Assembly: GCA_023227835.1 (NCBI GenBank)
Contig: JALOCI010000007.1
Coordinates: forward strand, 1-64,000
Direction of reading: 5' to 3'
DNA length: 64,000 nt
Source: Bacteroidales bacterium
Lineage (GTDB): Bacteria; Bacteroidota; Bacteroidia; Bacteroidales; UBA932
Part shown: piece after piece, positions 9,191 to 18,600 of the stretch
Layout: each line of letters starts with the position of its first letter
Numbering within the stretch: the first letter of the stretch is position 1
Notes under the pieces: model-generated
Database searches by the model: none
Told to the model about the DNA's origin: nothing
Seen by the model: the letters and a program-made list of their open reading frames with translations, nothing else
Made by a program: the position numbers and the translations under genes

Positions 9191-10744
9191 TTAAAGTATT
9201 TCATACCCTAATTCTTTAAATATGTTCAATAAATCGACTTTCGATTGAGCTTCGGCTTTTAACAGCTCACCTATTTCTTTTTGAATAACTTTCATTTTTT
9301 CGTCAAAGTCTATATTCTCGTCACGGTTTACAAACTCTATGTATTTGCTAGGAACGAGTGAAAAGTCTTTTTTGGCAACTTCGTCAAATGAAGCAGAATA
9401 GCAGAACTCAGGAATGTTTTCAATTTCTTTGGCCTGCCATTGGTGGTATGTGCTCACCACTTTTTTAATGTCGTTATCAGAAAACTGGGTGTATTTCTTT
9501 TCAAAAGGTTCTCCCATCTGGCGTAAATCCATAAACAGGATCTCGGTTTCACGGTCGCGGTATTGGCGTATCTCGTCGCCTATTTGTTTGATTTGTGTTT
9601 TCTTGTTTTTGTTTACAATCCAAAGTGTAACACTAATATCTGTGGTATAAAACAAATTACGTGGCAAAACCAAAATGGCTTCCACCAAATGGTTTTCAAC
9701 AAGTTTACGGCGTATTTTGTATTCGTCGCCACCTCCACTTAAAGCACCGTTTGCCAAAATAAAACCGGCTACTCCGTTATCGCTAAGTTTCGAAACCATA
9801 TTCAAAATCCAACCATAATTGGCATTGCTTTTTGGTGGAACATCGTAACCCTGCCAGCGAGGATCGTCCAATAATTCGTTTTCGGCTCGCCAATCCTTTT
9901 GGTTAAACGGTGGATTTGCCATAATGAAATCGGCTTTGAGATCTTTGTGCTGGTCGTCCAGAAAAGTATTGGCTGCTTTTTCTCCAAGATTGCCTGAAAT
10001 CCCACGAATTGCAAGGTTCATCTTTGCCAATTTGTATGTGGTGTTGGTGTATTCCTGTCCGTAAATGGAAACCTCTTTTTTGTTTCCGTGGTGTGCCTCA
10101 ATAAACTTAACCGACTGTACAAACATACCACCTGAACCACAAGCAGGATCATAAATTATGCCTTTGTACGGTTCAATCATTTCGGCAATTAGGTTTACAA
10201 TGCTTTTTGGCGTGTAAAATTCTCCTTTTCCTTTTCCCTCTGCCAATGCAAATTTTGAAAGAAAGTATTCATACACTTTCCCTACCACATCCTGTTTTGG
10301 ATCTTTGGTTGTATCTATGTCATTGATAGTATCGAGCAACGAAGCCAATTTAGTAACATCCAATCCCAAACGAGAAAAGTAGTTATCTGGCAATGCGCCT
10401 TTTAGTGCTTTATTGTTTTTCTCAATATTATGCAATGCTGTGTCGATCAACAGTGCAATATTATCTTGTTTTGATTTTTTAATCAGGTAACTCCAGCGGC
10501 TGGTTTCCTCCAAGAAGAACACATTGCTCATGTTATAGAAGTCAGCCATCTCAATATACTTTTGTTTGCCTTCGGCAATTAGTTTGGCTCGATGGTTTTC
10601 AAATTTATCGCTCGCAAACTTTAAAAATATCAGTCCCAAAACTACGTGTTTGTATTCTGCTGGTTCAACACTTCCCCTCAATTTATTTGCTGCATCCCAA
10701 AGGGTTACTTCAATTGATTTATCGTTTCCGTTCTTTTTTGCCAT
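9191..10744 (-). CDS. hsdM: Type I restriction-modification DNA methyltransferase, M subunit
   Basis: HsdM transfers a methyl group from S-adenosylmethionine to adenine N6 in the target set by HsdS. The 517-residue protein has an N-terminal HsdM helical domain (about residues 10-150), the SAM-binding motif DPACGSGGMF (about 198) and the catalytic NPPF (about 276). The length is normal. It is the first gene of the leftward operon; the ATG at 10744 directly precedes a lysine-rich start and the usual WDAANKLRGS segment. Downstream genes follow with gaps of 68 bases or less up to the AlbA_2 gene. Confidence 0.96.
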   Translation of the reverse strand: MAKKNGNDKSIEVTLWDAANKLRGSVEPAEYKHVVLGLIFLKFASDKFENHRAKLIAEGKQKYIEMADFYNMSNVFFLEETSRWSYLIKKSKQDNIALLIDTALHNIEKNNKALKGALPDNYFSRLGLDVTKLASLLDTINDIDTTKDPKQDVVGKVYEYFLSKFALAEGKGKGEFYTPKSIVNLIAEMIEPYKGIIYDPACGSGGMFVQSVKFIEAHHGNKKEVSIYGQEYTNTTYKLAKMNLAIRGISGNLGEKAANTFLDDQHKDLKADFIMANPPFNQKDWRAENELLDDPRWQGYDVPPKSNANYGWILNMVSKLSDNGVAGFILANGALSGGGDEYKIRRKLVENHLVEAILVLPRNLFYTTDISVTLWIVNKNKKTQIKQIGDEIRQYRDRETEILFMDLRQMGEPFEKKYTQFSDNDIKKVVSTYHQWQAKEIENIPEFCYSASFDEVAKKDFSLVPSKYIEFVNRDENIDFDEKMKVIQKEIGELLKAEAQSKVDLLNIFKELGYEIL

Positions 10745-10774
10745 TATAATCTCTAAGTCCTTAAATTAAACCCC

Positions 10775-10807
10775 TAAAGTTACAATTATCCTCGGGTGCT
10801 CCAGCAA
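10775..10807 (-). promoter_or_regulatory. Possible Bacteroidetes-type promoter for the hsd operon
   Basis: Read on the minus strand, TTGC and TAACTTTA are 21 bases apart, about 30 bases before the hsdM start. This is close to TTTG-n19-21-TAnnTTTG, with a mismatch in each box. No other candidate was found in the gap upstream of hsdM. Confidence 0.3.
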
Positions 10808-10939
10808 GAAAACAGCTCTTTTGCAAACTTTGGCTGTACTTCGGTTTTTGCGAATTGCAAATGTGTTGTTTTGTATGTTTATTATTCATTTCTCTTTTTC
10901 GTTTTGTAGTTAAACTGTCGTTGGCTTTTCTTCACTTAA

Positions 10940-11062
10940 ACCTAACAGTTGTGTGTATGAAATATTGGGCAATGCTGGCTTCGCAATTATTAGTCACGTC
11001 TATTCAGGCAGAAAAGCCGAACCATCCACCTAAATCGCATTGATTTATACAATATGTTGAGT
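10940..11062. repeat. attC-like imperfect palindrome after the coiled-coil gene
   Basis: This 123-base element begins ACCTAAC (matches RYYYAAC) and ends GTTGAGT (matches GTTRRRY), the outer boxes of integron attC sites. The inner arms also pair: TTGTGTGTATGA on the left against the complement of TGATTTATACAAT on the right, with one extra base in one arm. It fills most of the 325-base gap between hsdM and the coiled-coil gene; nothing coding is supported there. A similar element lies on the other side of that gene. No integrase gene is visible in the window, so the assignment is by form only. Confidence 0.4.
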
Positions 11063-11069
11063 AAAATTG

Positions 11070-12350
11070 TTATTCATTTTCGTCATTTTTATTTCCAAAA
11101 AATCTTTTTATAATACTATCAAACATCTCATTATAAGGTGTTCCATGATTATTATTAGTATCAAAAATATTAACAGGGTTTTTAGATATATTAAATATTG
11201 TTAGTTGTACTAATTTCTGAAGCAAATCTCCATCTATCTCCCGTGTCTCATTTTTATAGCCTTCAAATGCTAAAGAAATTGCATATTTATAAGCATAATC
11301 TTCCCGTATTCTTGTAGTAAATCCATATTGCTTAGAACAGAACCAGCCTAACCACACAGCCGAGGCAATCACAGGAATTTTAAAATATAATTGATTCAAA
11401 TTTATTTCTTGGCCATCCAGCAAGGGTTTTACAATAGAGTATGATAAACAGATTAGGCCTCCAACAGAAATTATAGTCATGAAAGCCCATGTAAATTGAG
11501 TCCATCTTAATTCATCTTTACGTTTCTTAAACGAACCAGCCATTCCAGCCCTACTCACATCTTCTATTGTTTTCTGAATATAATCTTGTTGCATGCTATT
11601 TGTATTTAGCTGTTCAGTAAGCAAGTTTGAAAAATCATTTATATGCAGCTGATTTTCTTTGTTTTTAGCTTGTATTTGTTCTGTTTCAATTTTTAGTTTA
11701 GCTATTTCTGCTTGTTTAGTACTAATGTCCTCCTTTACGGTCTGAATCTCAGATTTCCAAATATTTATTTTTTCAGCAGTTCCTTCTAATTCAGAATCAA
11801 TAGATACAATTCTTTCAACAGCTTCACTAATTATATTATCATTTTCTAATGCAGTTTTATGCTTGGTTTCTAAATCACCAATAAACTCAGATGAATTAGC
11901 TTTCATTTCATCTATTTCTTTCTTTAAGTTCTTGATTTCTTCTAAATCATTTACTAACTCCTCTAACACAGATTTTGCCTGTTTTATTTCAATATCCAGT
12001 CTTAATGGCTTTTCAGATAATGTGATATATGCTTCTTTAAGAAAAAATCTTATCTGTGAGATATTAATCAAGAAGTCATTAAACTTTTCAACAGCTATGT
12101 CAGATTTAAAGGCGTCAATAAGGTAATTATTAGCATTATCTATGAATTGAGCAACATTTCTCTTTGCTATTATAGTTTCAAATCTATCATTGTATTCATC
12201 CAATACTAATAACGAATTGTAGCTTTCATTTAACGAATCTAAAATCAAAGTTTTACTTATTCCTGCATATCCGAAAATGTCATGATCATCTGGCAAGATC
12301 TCTGAAATCCTATTCTTCAATAATGATATTTTGTGTCTTGTTGCTCTCAT
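11070..12350 (-). CDS. Coiled-coil protein with two C-terminal membrane segments
   Basis: No named family was recognised for this 426-residue protein. Residues about 110-270 are a long charged coiled coil. Two hydrophobic helices follow near 285-310 (FMTIISVGGLICLSYSIV) and 325-340 (VIASAVWLGWFC), then a conserved-looking cytoplasmic tail (EDYAYKYAISLAFEGYKNE, NPVNIF). There is no signal peptide. The architecture resembles membrane-anchored coiled-coil proteins found beside defence genes, but that is only a similarity of layout. It stands alone, flanked by two attC-like palindromes, and its base composition is as AT-rich as the rest of the island. It could be a membrane effector or a scaffold. 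Confidence 0.75.
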   Translation of the reverse strand: MRATRHKISLLKNRISEILPDDHDIFGYAGISKTLILDSLNESYNSLLVLDEYNDRFETIIAKRNVAQFIDNANNYLIDAFKSDIAVEKFNDFLINISQIRFFLKEAYITLSEKPLRLDIEIKQAKSVLEELVNDLEEIKNLKKEIDEMKANSSEFIGDLETKHKTALENDNIISEAVERIVSIDSELEGTAEKINIWKSEIQTVKEDISTKQAEIAKLKIETEQIQAKNKENQLHINDFSNLLTEQLNTNSMQQDYIQKTIEDVSRAGMAGSFKKRKDELRWTQFTWAFMTIISVGGLICLSYSIVKPLLDGQEINLNQLYFKIPVIASAVWLGWFCSKQYGFTTRIREDYAYKYAISLAFEGYKNETREIDGDLLQKLVQLTIFNISKNPVNIFDTNNNHGTPYNEMFDSIIKRFFGNKNDENE

Positions 12351-12390
12351 AATTCTGAGTATTTTATTAGTTTTAGGTTGTCAAGCGTGT

Positions 12391-12515
12391 GGCTAACTGT
12401 TGGGGGTATGATGAGTGCCTTTTTCTAAGCATTTTGATGTCAAGTTACAAAGGTTACAACCCTATAATAGCCGCTTGAACATGCAATTATTCACACCCCT
12501 TGTTGGACGCAGTTA
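12391..12515. repeat. attC-like imperfect palindrome after the PIN gene
   Basis: The left arm GGCTAACTGTTGGGGGTATG (12391-12410) and the right arm TCACACCCCTTGTTGGACGC (12491-12510) are partly complementary and separated by about 80 bases. GTTGGAC (12502-12508) fits GTTRRRY; GGCTAAC is one base off RYYYAAC. The left arm also resembles the left arm at 10940 (TAAC-GTTG-GTATGA shared). The right end overlaps the stop of the PIN gene. Like the first element it lies immediately after a leftward gene, as an attC site would in a cassette. Confidence 0.4.
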
Positions 12516-13406
12516 TTTGTTTTCATAATTATTGCTTAAATATTCTTGCAACAGTTTTAAACGTTGACGATTCCGCACAACTCTATATTCATTCATTTCA
12601 TTTTGCTCTTCTGATTCAATAATTCTTTCTGAGATAATAGTATTTTCTTCTTCTATCATTTCTGTTGTCACTGGGATTTCAACAAGCTTGAATGCTGTAC
12701 TAAGTTTATCCGTCAGGATAATTTTTCTCTTTTGACTTATTCTCTCTTTAAATTCTATTTGAAGCCAATCATTTAGGTATGAATTTTCACCATAGATAAT
12801 TCCGAAATCACAATCTCTCGTTACTAAAATTATATGTTTATCTGTCCTGGAAGCACAATCAATTATCCATTCCCAGTTTATTGCATCACCAATAGAATTA
12901 TCTTCATTTTTTCTTGGTGGGTATCCTAGGTAAAACCTCCTTAGTGCTAATCGCCTAATAGTAAATCGCTTATTATTATCTCTATTTAAATTGTATTCGC
13001 TTGGTGTTTTAAAAATTTTTTGTAAAGTTTGAAAAACTTTATCCTGAGTTCCTGGATTTGCAAGTAATTTATCAATTCTTTCTTTTATCTTTTTCTGTTG
13101 CGTCGCAATTTGTCTTTGAGCTCTCCTAAGCATCTCAACAGGTTTAGCATCAGAAAGAATTGTTGGAATATTAAGATTTCCTGCTGATATCTTATTTACT
13201 TCAGCAATCGTTTCTAAGATGACCTTTTGTCTGTTTTTTCGAAATTCCATTTCAACTTGATTGGTCAAAATCAGAATTCCTTTATGATTTTCCATCTCTT
13301 GCAGATACTTAAGGCTTATATCACTTTTTCTTATGCGATAAAAATCAAGCAAAATATTTGTATCTATGAAAATTAGCGCATCAATTTTATCAATTGTTTT
13401 TACCAT
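12513..13406 (-). CDS. PIN-domain (DUF4935-like) putative ribonuclease
   Basis: This 297-residue protein has a PIN-like fold with the expected acidic residues: IFIDTNILLDFY near residue 15, the Glu in QVEMEFRKNR near 60, the Asp in SIGDAINWEW near 170 and VTRDCDFG near 195. PIN domains are metal-dependent RNases, often toxins. The central helical insertion and the long acidic C-terminal tail match the PIN_8/DUF4935 type rather than short VapC toxins. No antitoxin gene is adjacent, so it is not a usual toxin-antitoxin pair. It sits as a single gene between attC-like sequence and the gene-poor region. Confidence 0.8.
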   Translation of the reverse strand: MVKTIDKIDALIFIDTNILLDFYRIRKSDISLKYLQEMENHKGILILTNQVEMEFRKNRQKVILETIAEVNKISAGNLNIPTILSDAKPVEMLRRAQRQIATQQKKIKERIDKLLANPGTQDKVFQTLQKIFKTPSEYNLNRDNNKRFTIRRLALRRFYLGYPPRKNEDNSIGDAINWEWIIDCASRTDKHIILVTRDCDFGIIYGENSYLNDWLQIEFKERISQKRKIILTDKLSTAFKLVEIPVTTEMIEEENTIISERIIESEEQNEMNEYRVVRNRQRLKLLQEYLSNNYENK

Positions 13407-14094
13407 ATATCTATGTATATTATATGATTACGCCCACCTTGGCGATAGTTGTTTAAATTACTTCAAATCGATGATTATGAGGTCTTGCACTATGTTTTTT
13501 GGACAATATTTATAAATTTTCACATTGCTTTCAACTCTTTATGTTGTACTGGAGCTTATATATTTTCTAGCTACAATTATCGTAAAACTAAGTTTGGGGC
13601 GAGGTTTCGGGAATTCACACAGGTAAACTGCTGTATGGCAGAACCATATAAAGATATAAAAAATATTTTGTCGATTCTTGAAATTCAACGGAGTGTTGAT
13701 AAGTTTCTGTAAAAATTTAATTTTCTGAGAAATAGAAAATTGAAGAATTATTGCTCTTTATTGATGGTAATCCAGATGTGGGGCGATTGGTGGCACGTTA
13801 GAAAAGGCGGGCTTTTGAGAGAATTTTTGATGAGAATTTCTCGCATAAGATTAGGCGATGAATCCAAGAAGAGGGTGGTTACGGGATTCTGGCCCGATTA
13901 GGAACTGGCCTGTGCAAAAAGACACGATAAATCTATTTTTTGACCCTGTGGTTTAAATATAAGCCCGAGTGATTGGCCCTTTGACTGACTTGATTATGAT
14001 CCGAGTGATTGACCTGAAAATTGAAAAGAGTATTGGCTTAATATCATCGACTGATTGTCCCGTTTATTGACAGAAAAATCAACAATTCCACCCC

Positions 14095-14307
14095 GCTGCT
14101 CTTTTCAAAATAGAAGTACGGCATGAGGTGGGCGGAGCGTTGTGCGAACAAGGCGATTAGTTGCGCTGACGGCTGTACTTAGCAAAATGCGTCTGTCTGA
14201 GCCGAAGGCGAGTTAGCATTTTGATTTGGACAGCCTAAGCAGCAACAGCCTTGGAGACACGGCTCCGCCCGCCCCATGCCGGCTTCGATATAAAAGAAAA
14301 GAGCAGC
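14095..14307. repeat. 213-base imperfect palindrome
   Basis: The ends GCTGCTCTTTTC and GAAAAGAGCAGC are exact complements. Moving inward, GGCATGAGGTGGGCGGAGC pairs with GCTCCGCCCGCCCCATGCC, CAAGGC with GCCTTG, GGCTGT with ACAGCC, and CAAAATGC with GCATTTTG around a loop holding GAGCCGAAGGCG. The whole unit could fold into one long branched hairpin. It has no ORF. It could be a non-autonomous mobile element (MITE), a recombination site or a structured RNA; the sequence does not decide. It is more GC-rich than its surroundings. Confidence 0.75.
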
Positions 14308-14467
14308 TCGCAATGGGAATAGTGGTTCAGTATTAAATGGGCAGCAACATAGAAAAGAATTACTTTCCTTTAATCAAAATGATAAAACAAAGAAGATGTC
14401 GAGCGCAAGGTTATGTCAAACTGATTCAAACTATAACCCATTAAATGGAGACATAATTCTTGTAAAG

Positions 14468-14485
14468 AGTCACATTTCTGTGACT
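14468..14485 (-). terminator. Stem-loop after the glycan operon
   Basis: AGTCACA, loop TTTC, TGTGACT forms a perfect 7-base stem 20 bases beyond the stop of the last operon gene. Only a short T tract follows on the minus strand, so it is a weak intrinsic terminator at best. Confidence 0.45.
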
Positions 14486-14504
14486 AAGACAATAGCATAC
14501 AGGA

Positions 14505-15599
14505 TTACTCAATCACCTTGCCGGTCAGAGGCCAGCCGGTGAGGGTGGAGATGTAAGGGATCAGATTCATCGCGATCTTCTTCTGACCCTCATAATTCGG
14601 ATGCCCAGAAGAACCCTGATCAGAACCATCATTATAAACCCCGTTCAAATACGCCGCAAACCCAAGCCTCGCATCCTTAGAATCCCGTACAAAATCCCGG
14701 ATAAAATCAAACGCAGGACCCTTAGGCGGAGCAACACAAAGAACAGGAACATCAGCCCCATAAACACCCCTCAAACGCAGTAAAATCTCAGAATAAGCCC
14801 CCAAAAACTCCTCACGAAGAGGATGAGGATTAGTCGAAAAATCATTCGAACCAAGATTAATCACAATCAAATCCGGCTTATAACCCTTGAAATCCCATTT
14901 AAAAGTCGAATCCTCGTCAAAAGTATTCATCATCCTCTCCCGCATCGTATTCTTCGAAACCCGGTTCTTGTCCCCGTAATTCCTCACAGCACCCCTGCCC
15001 GAATGAGCAATAAAAGTGTAGTCAGCATCAAAATACCTTGAAATGATAGCCCCGTAAGCAAGATTACAATTCTCAGTCTCAGCCTTGAAAGGCTCGGTCT
15101 TCACCTTACCCTCGGTTCCGTAACCCGCAGTGATTGAATTCCCGATAAACTCAATATGCCTGGTTCTGGAAGGGAAATAAGAGACAAACGAAGCCCCCTT
15201 TTCCAGATCAAAAGAGTGAACGGTAGTTCTGCCCTGCTCAGCCTCAGACCTCTTCTGCATCCTGAGCAGATGTTGCTTGCCGGCAAGCCCCTTTGCCAGG
15301 ACAATAGTCGAGTCTTTGCCGTGAGTGGTCACAACTCTTATAAATTCACCATCTATGAAAAGATTGTAGTAATTCTTCCTTGAATCCGAGACCTTGACTG
15401 CACAATAACCCCCTGTGAATATTGTCTCGAAATATGTCCCGCTCCAGTCAAAGGAGACGGAGTTGTCACTGTTTACCATCGTACGGCCTGTGTAACGGAT
15501 GTTGGAGTTGTTTGCAGGAATGGTTGTCACACGGTTTTGTGCCATGGAGATGTTGACCGCCAGTAAAGAGAGGACGATCACTATTGGTTTTAAATTCAT
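14505..15599 (-). CDS. SGNH/GDSL esterase, carbohydrate esterase family 2-like
   Basis: This 364-residue secreted esterase has an N-terminal signal peptide (MNLKPIVIVLSLLAVNISMAQ), a beta-sandwich of about 120 residues typical of CE2 acetyl esterases, and a C-terminal SGNH hydrolase domain. Catalytic blocks seen are EFIGNSITAG (Ser near 150), NLGSNDFS (near 250) and the Asp/His region GHPNYEG (near 333). CE2 enzymes remove O-acetyl groups from sugars. It is the last gene of the ten-gene leftward operon, 6 bases from the preceding gene. Substrate deacetylation for the SusC/SusD system is the likely role. Confidence 0.85.
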   Translation of the reverse strand: MNLKPIVIVLSLLAVNISMAQNRVTTIPANNSNIRYTGRTMVNSDNSVSFDWSGTYFETIFTGGYCAVKVSDSRKNYYNLFIDGEFIRVVTTHGKDSTIVLAKGLAGKQHLLRMQKRSEAEQGRTTVHSFDLEKGASFVSYFPSRTRHIEFIGNSITAGYGTEGKVKTEPFKAETENCNLAYGAIISRYFDADYTFIAHSGRGAVRNYGDKNRVSKNTMRERMMNTFDEDSTFKWDFKGYKPDLIVINLGSNDFSTNPHPLREEFLGAYSEILLRLRGVYGADVPVLCVAPPKGPAFDFIRDFVRDSKDARLGFAAYLNGVYNDGSDQGSSGHPNYEGQKKIAMNLIPYISTLTGWPLTGKVIE

Positions 15600-15605
15600 A
15601 ATGCT

Positions 15606-18600
15606 TTATTTTAAATAGTTACCCTTAATGTCAATCCTGACATTTGAAAAAGGATCGAGTATCTTATCAATAACAACAGCACACTCAAGTCTGTTCAAAG
15701 CCCTAGCAGGATTGAAAGTCGTGAGACCCATCCCGCTCCACTCTTTGGAGAGTGTTTTAATGATTGATCCCGGAGTGGTTCCGTCATTGGAATTTGTTGT
15801 CTGAATCTTCGATATCATTGAGCAAAGCTGTGAAAGAGTCACAGGCTTGTCGCCATACTCTTCTGCAGATAGTTGCGGATAGACCTCGGAAAGCCCCTCT
15901 GCAATCGTGCGGGCTGTAATCAGTGAGTCTGTCATGAACCAGGTCTGGTTCTCCCACCCTTTGTTCATCCCTTTGCCTTTGATGATTCCGGTTACGCCGA
16001 TTCTCTGAATTGCCCTGAAATGCTGATGGGCGGCCGGCAGGTCAAGGTATGGCATCAGGTAGCCGCCTGATGCCAGGAGGCTCCGTTGCACATCACGGAC
16101 ACTTACCTCAGCCACATCGAGAGAGTCCTTCACGGCAAGAGCGGCAAGCGTGCCGGCCGCCTCCCCGATCTGCAGCACCACCGGTTGAAGCCTTGTGGTA
16201 CCGTTTGCAAGGTTGCTCACAGATATCGATTTCTCGGCTACAATCAGCCCCTCGCGTCCCTGAGGTATCATTACCCCGAGCGGAAGCCCGTATGAAGGCA
16301 CAGGGTGAAAATGGAGGTCGGGCAGTTCCGCCCAGCCTGTGTAACGTGTATGGTGGTGGTCAACAGGGTAATCACCAACGGCAACGGATGTCCTGTAAAG
16401 CTTTTCCGGCTGGATATATGGCTCAGATATATGGTTAGCCGTAAATCTCACGACACCGTTGATCCGTCGTGACTCTCTGTGATATGGTATGAACGGGAGC
16501 TTGTCGGCAGTCGGATACTCGTCGTCTGCCAGACCGAGCTTGTTGAATCCCAGTTCTGTCTGGATATAGTAAAGGAATGAGAGCGAATGCTCCTTTGCCT
16601 TGGCAAGCTCTCTCTCCCTCTGCTCGGGAGAAAGTTCTATTATGTTGGTGTAATAGTCATTACCCTCTATAGGCCAGTTTATCATATACTTGCCGTTCGG
16701 GAGTTTGCCGTATGTGATCATCTTCTCCGGACTCCAAAGGCGTTGCTTCTCCTTGGGATTCTTGCATTTCTCGCAAATTGTGGAGCAGTAGAAGAGCGAA
16801 GGGTTGTAGTTCTCCGGTTGCTTTATGGTCATATCGCGGTCATACTCCTTGAGTATCATCACATAGGTCAGATCCTGGATAATATCATTCTCCTTCTCCT
16901 GTGCCATATCCTCACCTGTGACACTCCTCGAGTCCATACCTATCTGGTAACCAATCCCCAATCGGGCAGCCACATCTCCCAGCTCTGTGGCGTCGATAAG
17001 CACCCTGGCCTCAACACTCTCTTTTTTGCCGTTGACATTCAGAGATATCTTCCAAATACCACCCTCTCTTGTAAAATTTGAGGCGGTAGTGTGGAATTTA
17101 ACCTCCAGATCCTTCTCGCGGGATGCTATATTTTTCAAAATTTTGGCACCTGCCGACGGTTCAAAGAGAATGTTGCTCACCCACCCTGTCTTCAATGCGC
17201 TTTCCGAGCCGTAGTAGCTGCTCAAAGAATCTCTGAACTCACCCCAGAATCCACCCTTGAGCTTATAATTTCCGTCAAATGCACTCACGCCTGCAGATGT
17301 CAGCATACCACCCAGCCACTCGAACTCCTCGGCAATAAGTGTCCTGGCCCCAAGCCTTGCTGACTTTATGCCTGCGGTGGTTCCGCTGGTCCCTCCGCCG
17401 ATGACAACTACATCGTAAAGTTGGGGCAGAGACTCTCTGTACTCCCTTCCGTAACGATCCACGGCAACCACCTCAACCTTTCTCGCCCGAGGGTTGAGCT
17501 TTGCCCTGTAGAAATGGTCCGATACTGACGGATATATCCATTTGTGCTCAAGTTTCTCCCTGTCAGAATACATCTTTTTGGCATCAGGATCATAGGCCGA
17601 AAATCTCTCCATGCTCCCTTTGCTCACCCCGTCCTCATAAAGCTCAACCCTCCAGGAAGAATCGCTGTTCCATATATTGGCAACAACATATCCGTTAAAA
17701 GAGTTGTCATCCCTTCCGGTATAGAGCCTCATCTGATAGCTCTCCTTATCGCCGGTGGAGTGGTAGTGCCATGTAATTTCATTGCCCTCGGCAATAAAGA
17801 GACCGTATCCCTTCGGAGCACCGTCGGTGCAAAGTGAACCTTGCCACCAGGCCCCCGAGAGAGCCGGCAAATTGTATTCAAAGATATTGTCGTTTATCTG
17901 CTGGTTGGCGGCGGTATGGGTATGGCCGGAGATTATATGCGCCTTATATGGTGAAAGCATTTTATAGAGGGCGGTTTTGTTTGCCATTGTTGCCCCCGAC
18001 TCCTTATAACTGAACTTTTTCCTGTCTTCGGTGCTTGTAGTGGTTGGGATATGCATCACCAGCACTACAGTCGATCCCTCCTTTATATATGAAAGATCTT
18101 TTTCAAGCCATGCAAACTGTTTTTCATCGAGATAGCCAATATAAAAATACTCTCTTCCCACATAGAAGTTATCATCCAGAAAAACATAGTGAATGTTTCC
18201 GACATTCATGGAGTAGTATGCCGGTCCGAATGACTCCTCATACTTACCGAATGTGGTTTCAAAAGAGCGCCCGTTGTTTACCATATCGTGGTTTCCCATG
18301 ACGTTGAAAAACTGAAGCCCTGTCCCGGAGATTATCTCCTTGTACCTCGGATAGAGCCCGTGGTCATAAGAGACTATGTCACCGCAGCATATTCCGTGAA
18401 AAGGGATTTTGTAGGACTCTGCTGTTTTCCTTATATCAACAGCCGCCTCCTGAAGAAGAAGAAACTCCTTTGCCGCATATATCTGAGGATCCGCTATGGC
18501 TATAAAACCGTGCCTGGTATCGTCCTGACTCTTTTTTTCAAGAACAAAGTCATAACTCTTCCTGACCTCAGCCAAAGGGATGTAAAAAGCGGGTGTATTG

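Larger units (their letters stand above)
13407..14504. other. Gene-poor region with degenerate repeats and a large palindrome
   Basis: No convincing gene is seen in about 1.1 kb. The stretch 13424-13454 resembles the right arm of the attC-like element at 12491 (ACGCCCACCTTGGCGATAGT), but without a matching left arm. Three degenerate copies of CGAGTGATTGNCC lie at 13966, 14002 and 14048. A 213-base palindrome occupies 14095-14307. The region forms the border between the AT-rich defence island and the more balanced glycan locus. Confidence 0.6.

Noticed and set aside
13424..13454. Third attC-like site
   Set aside because: Only a right-arm-like sequence is visible; the left arm and a GTTRRRY box are missing.
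13449..13712. An 87-codon rightward frame in the gene-poor region
   Set aside because: Cys- and Phe-rich translation without domain, signal or spacing; no sign of a promoter. More likely chance in AT-rich DNA.
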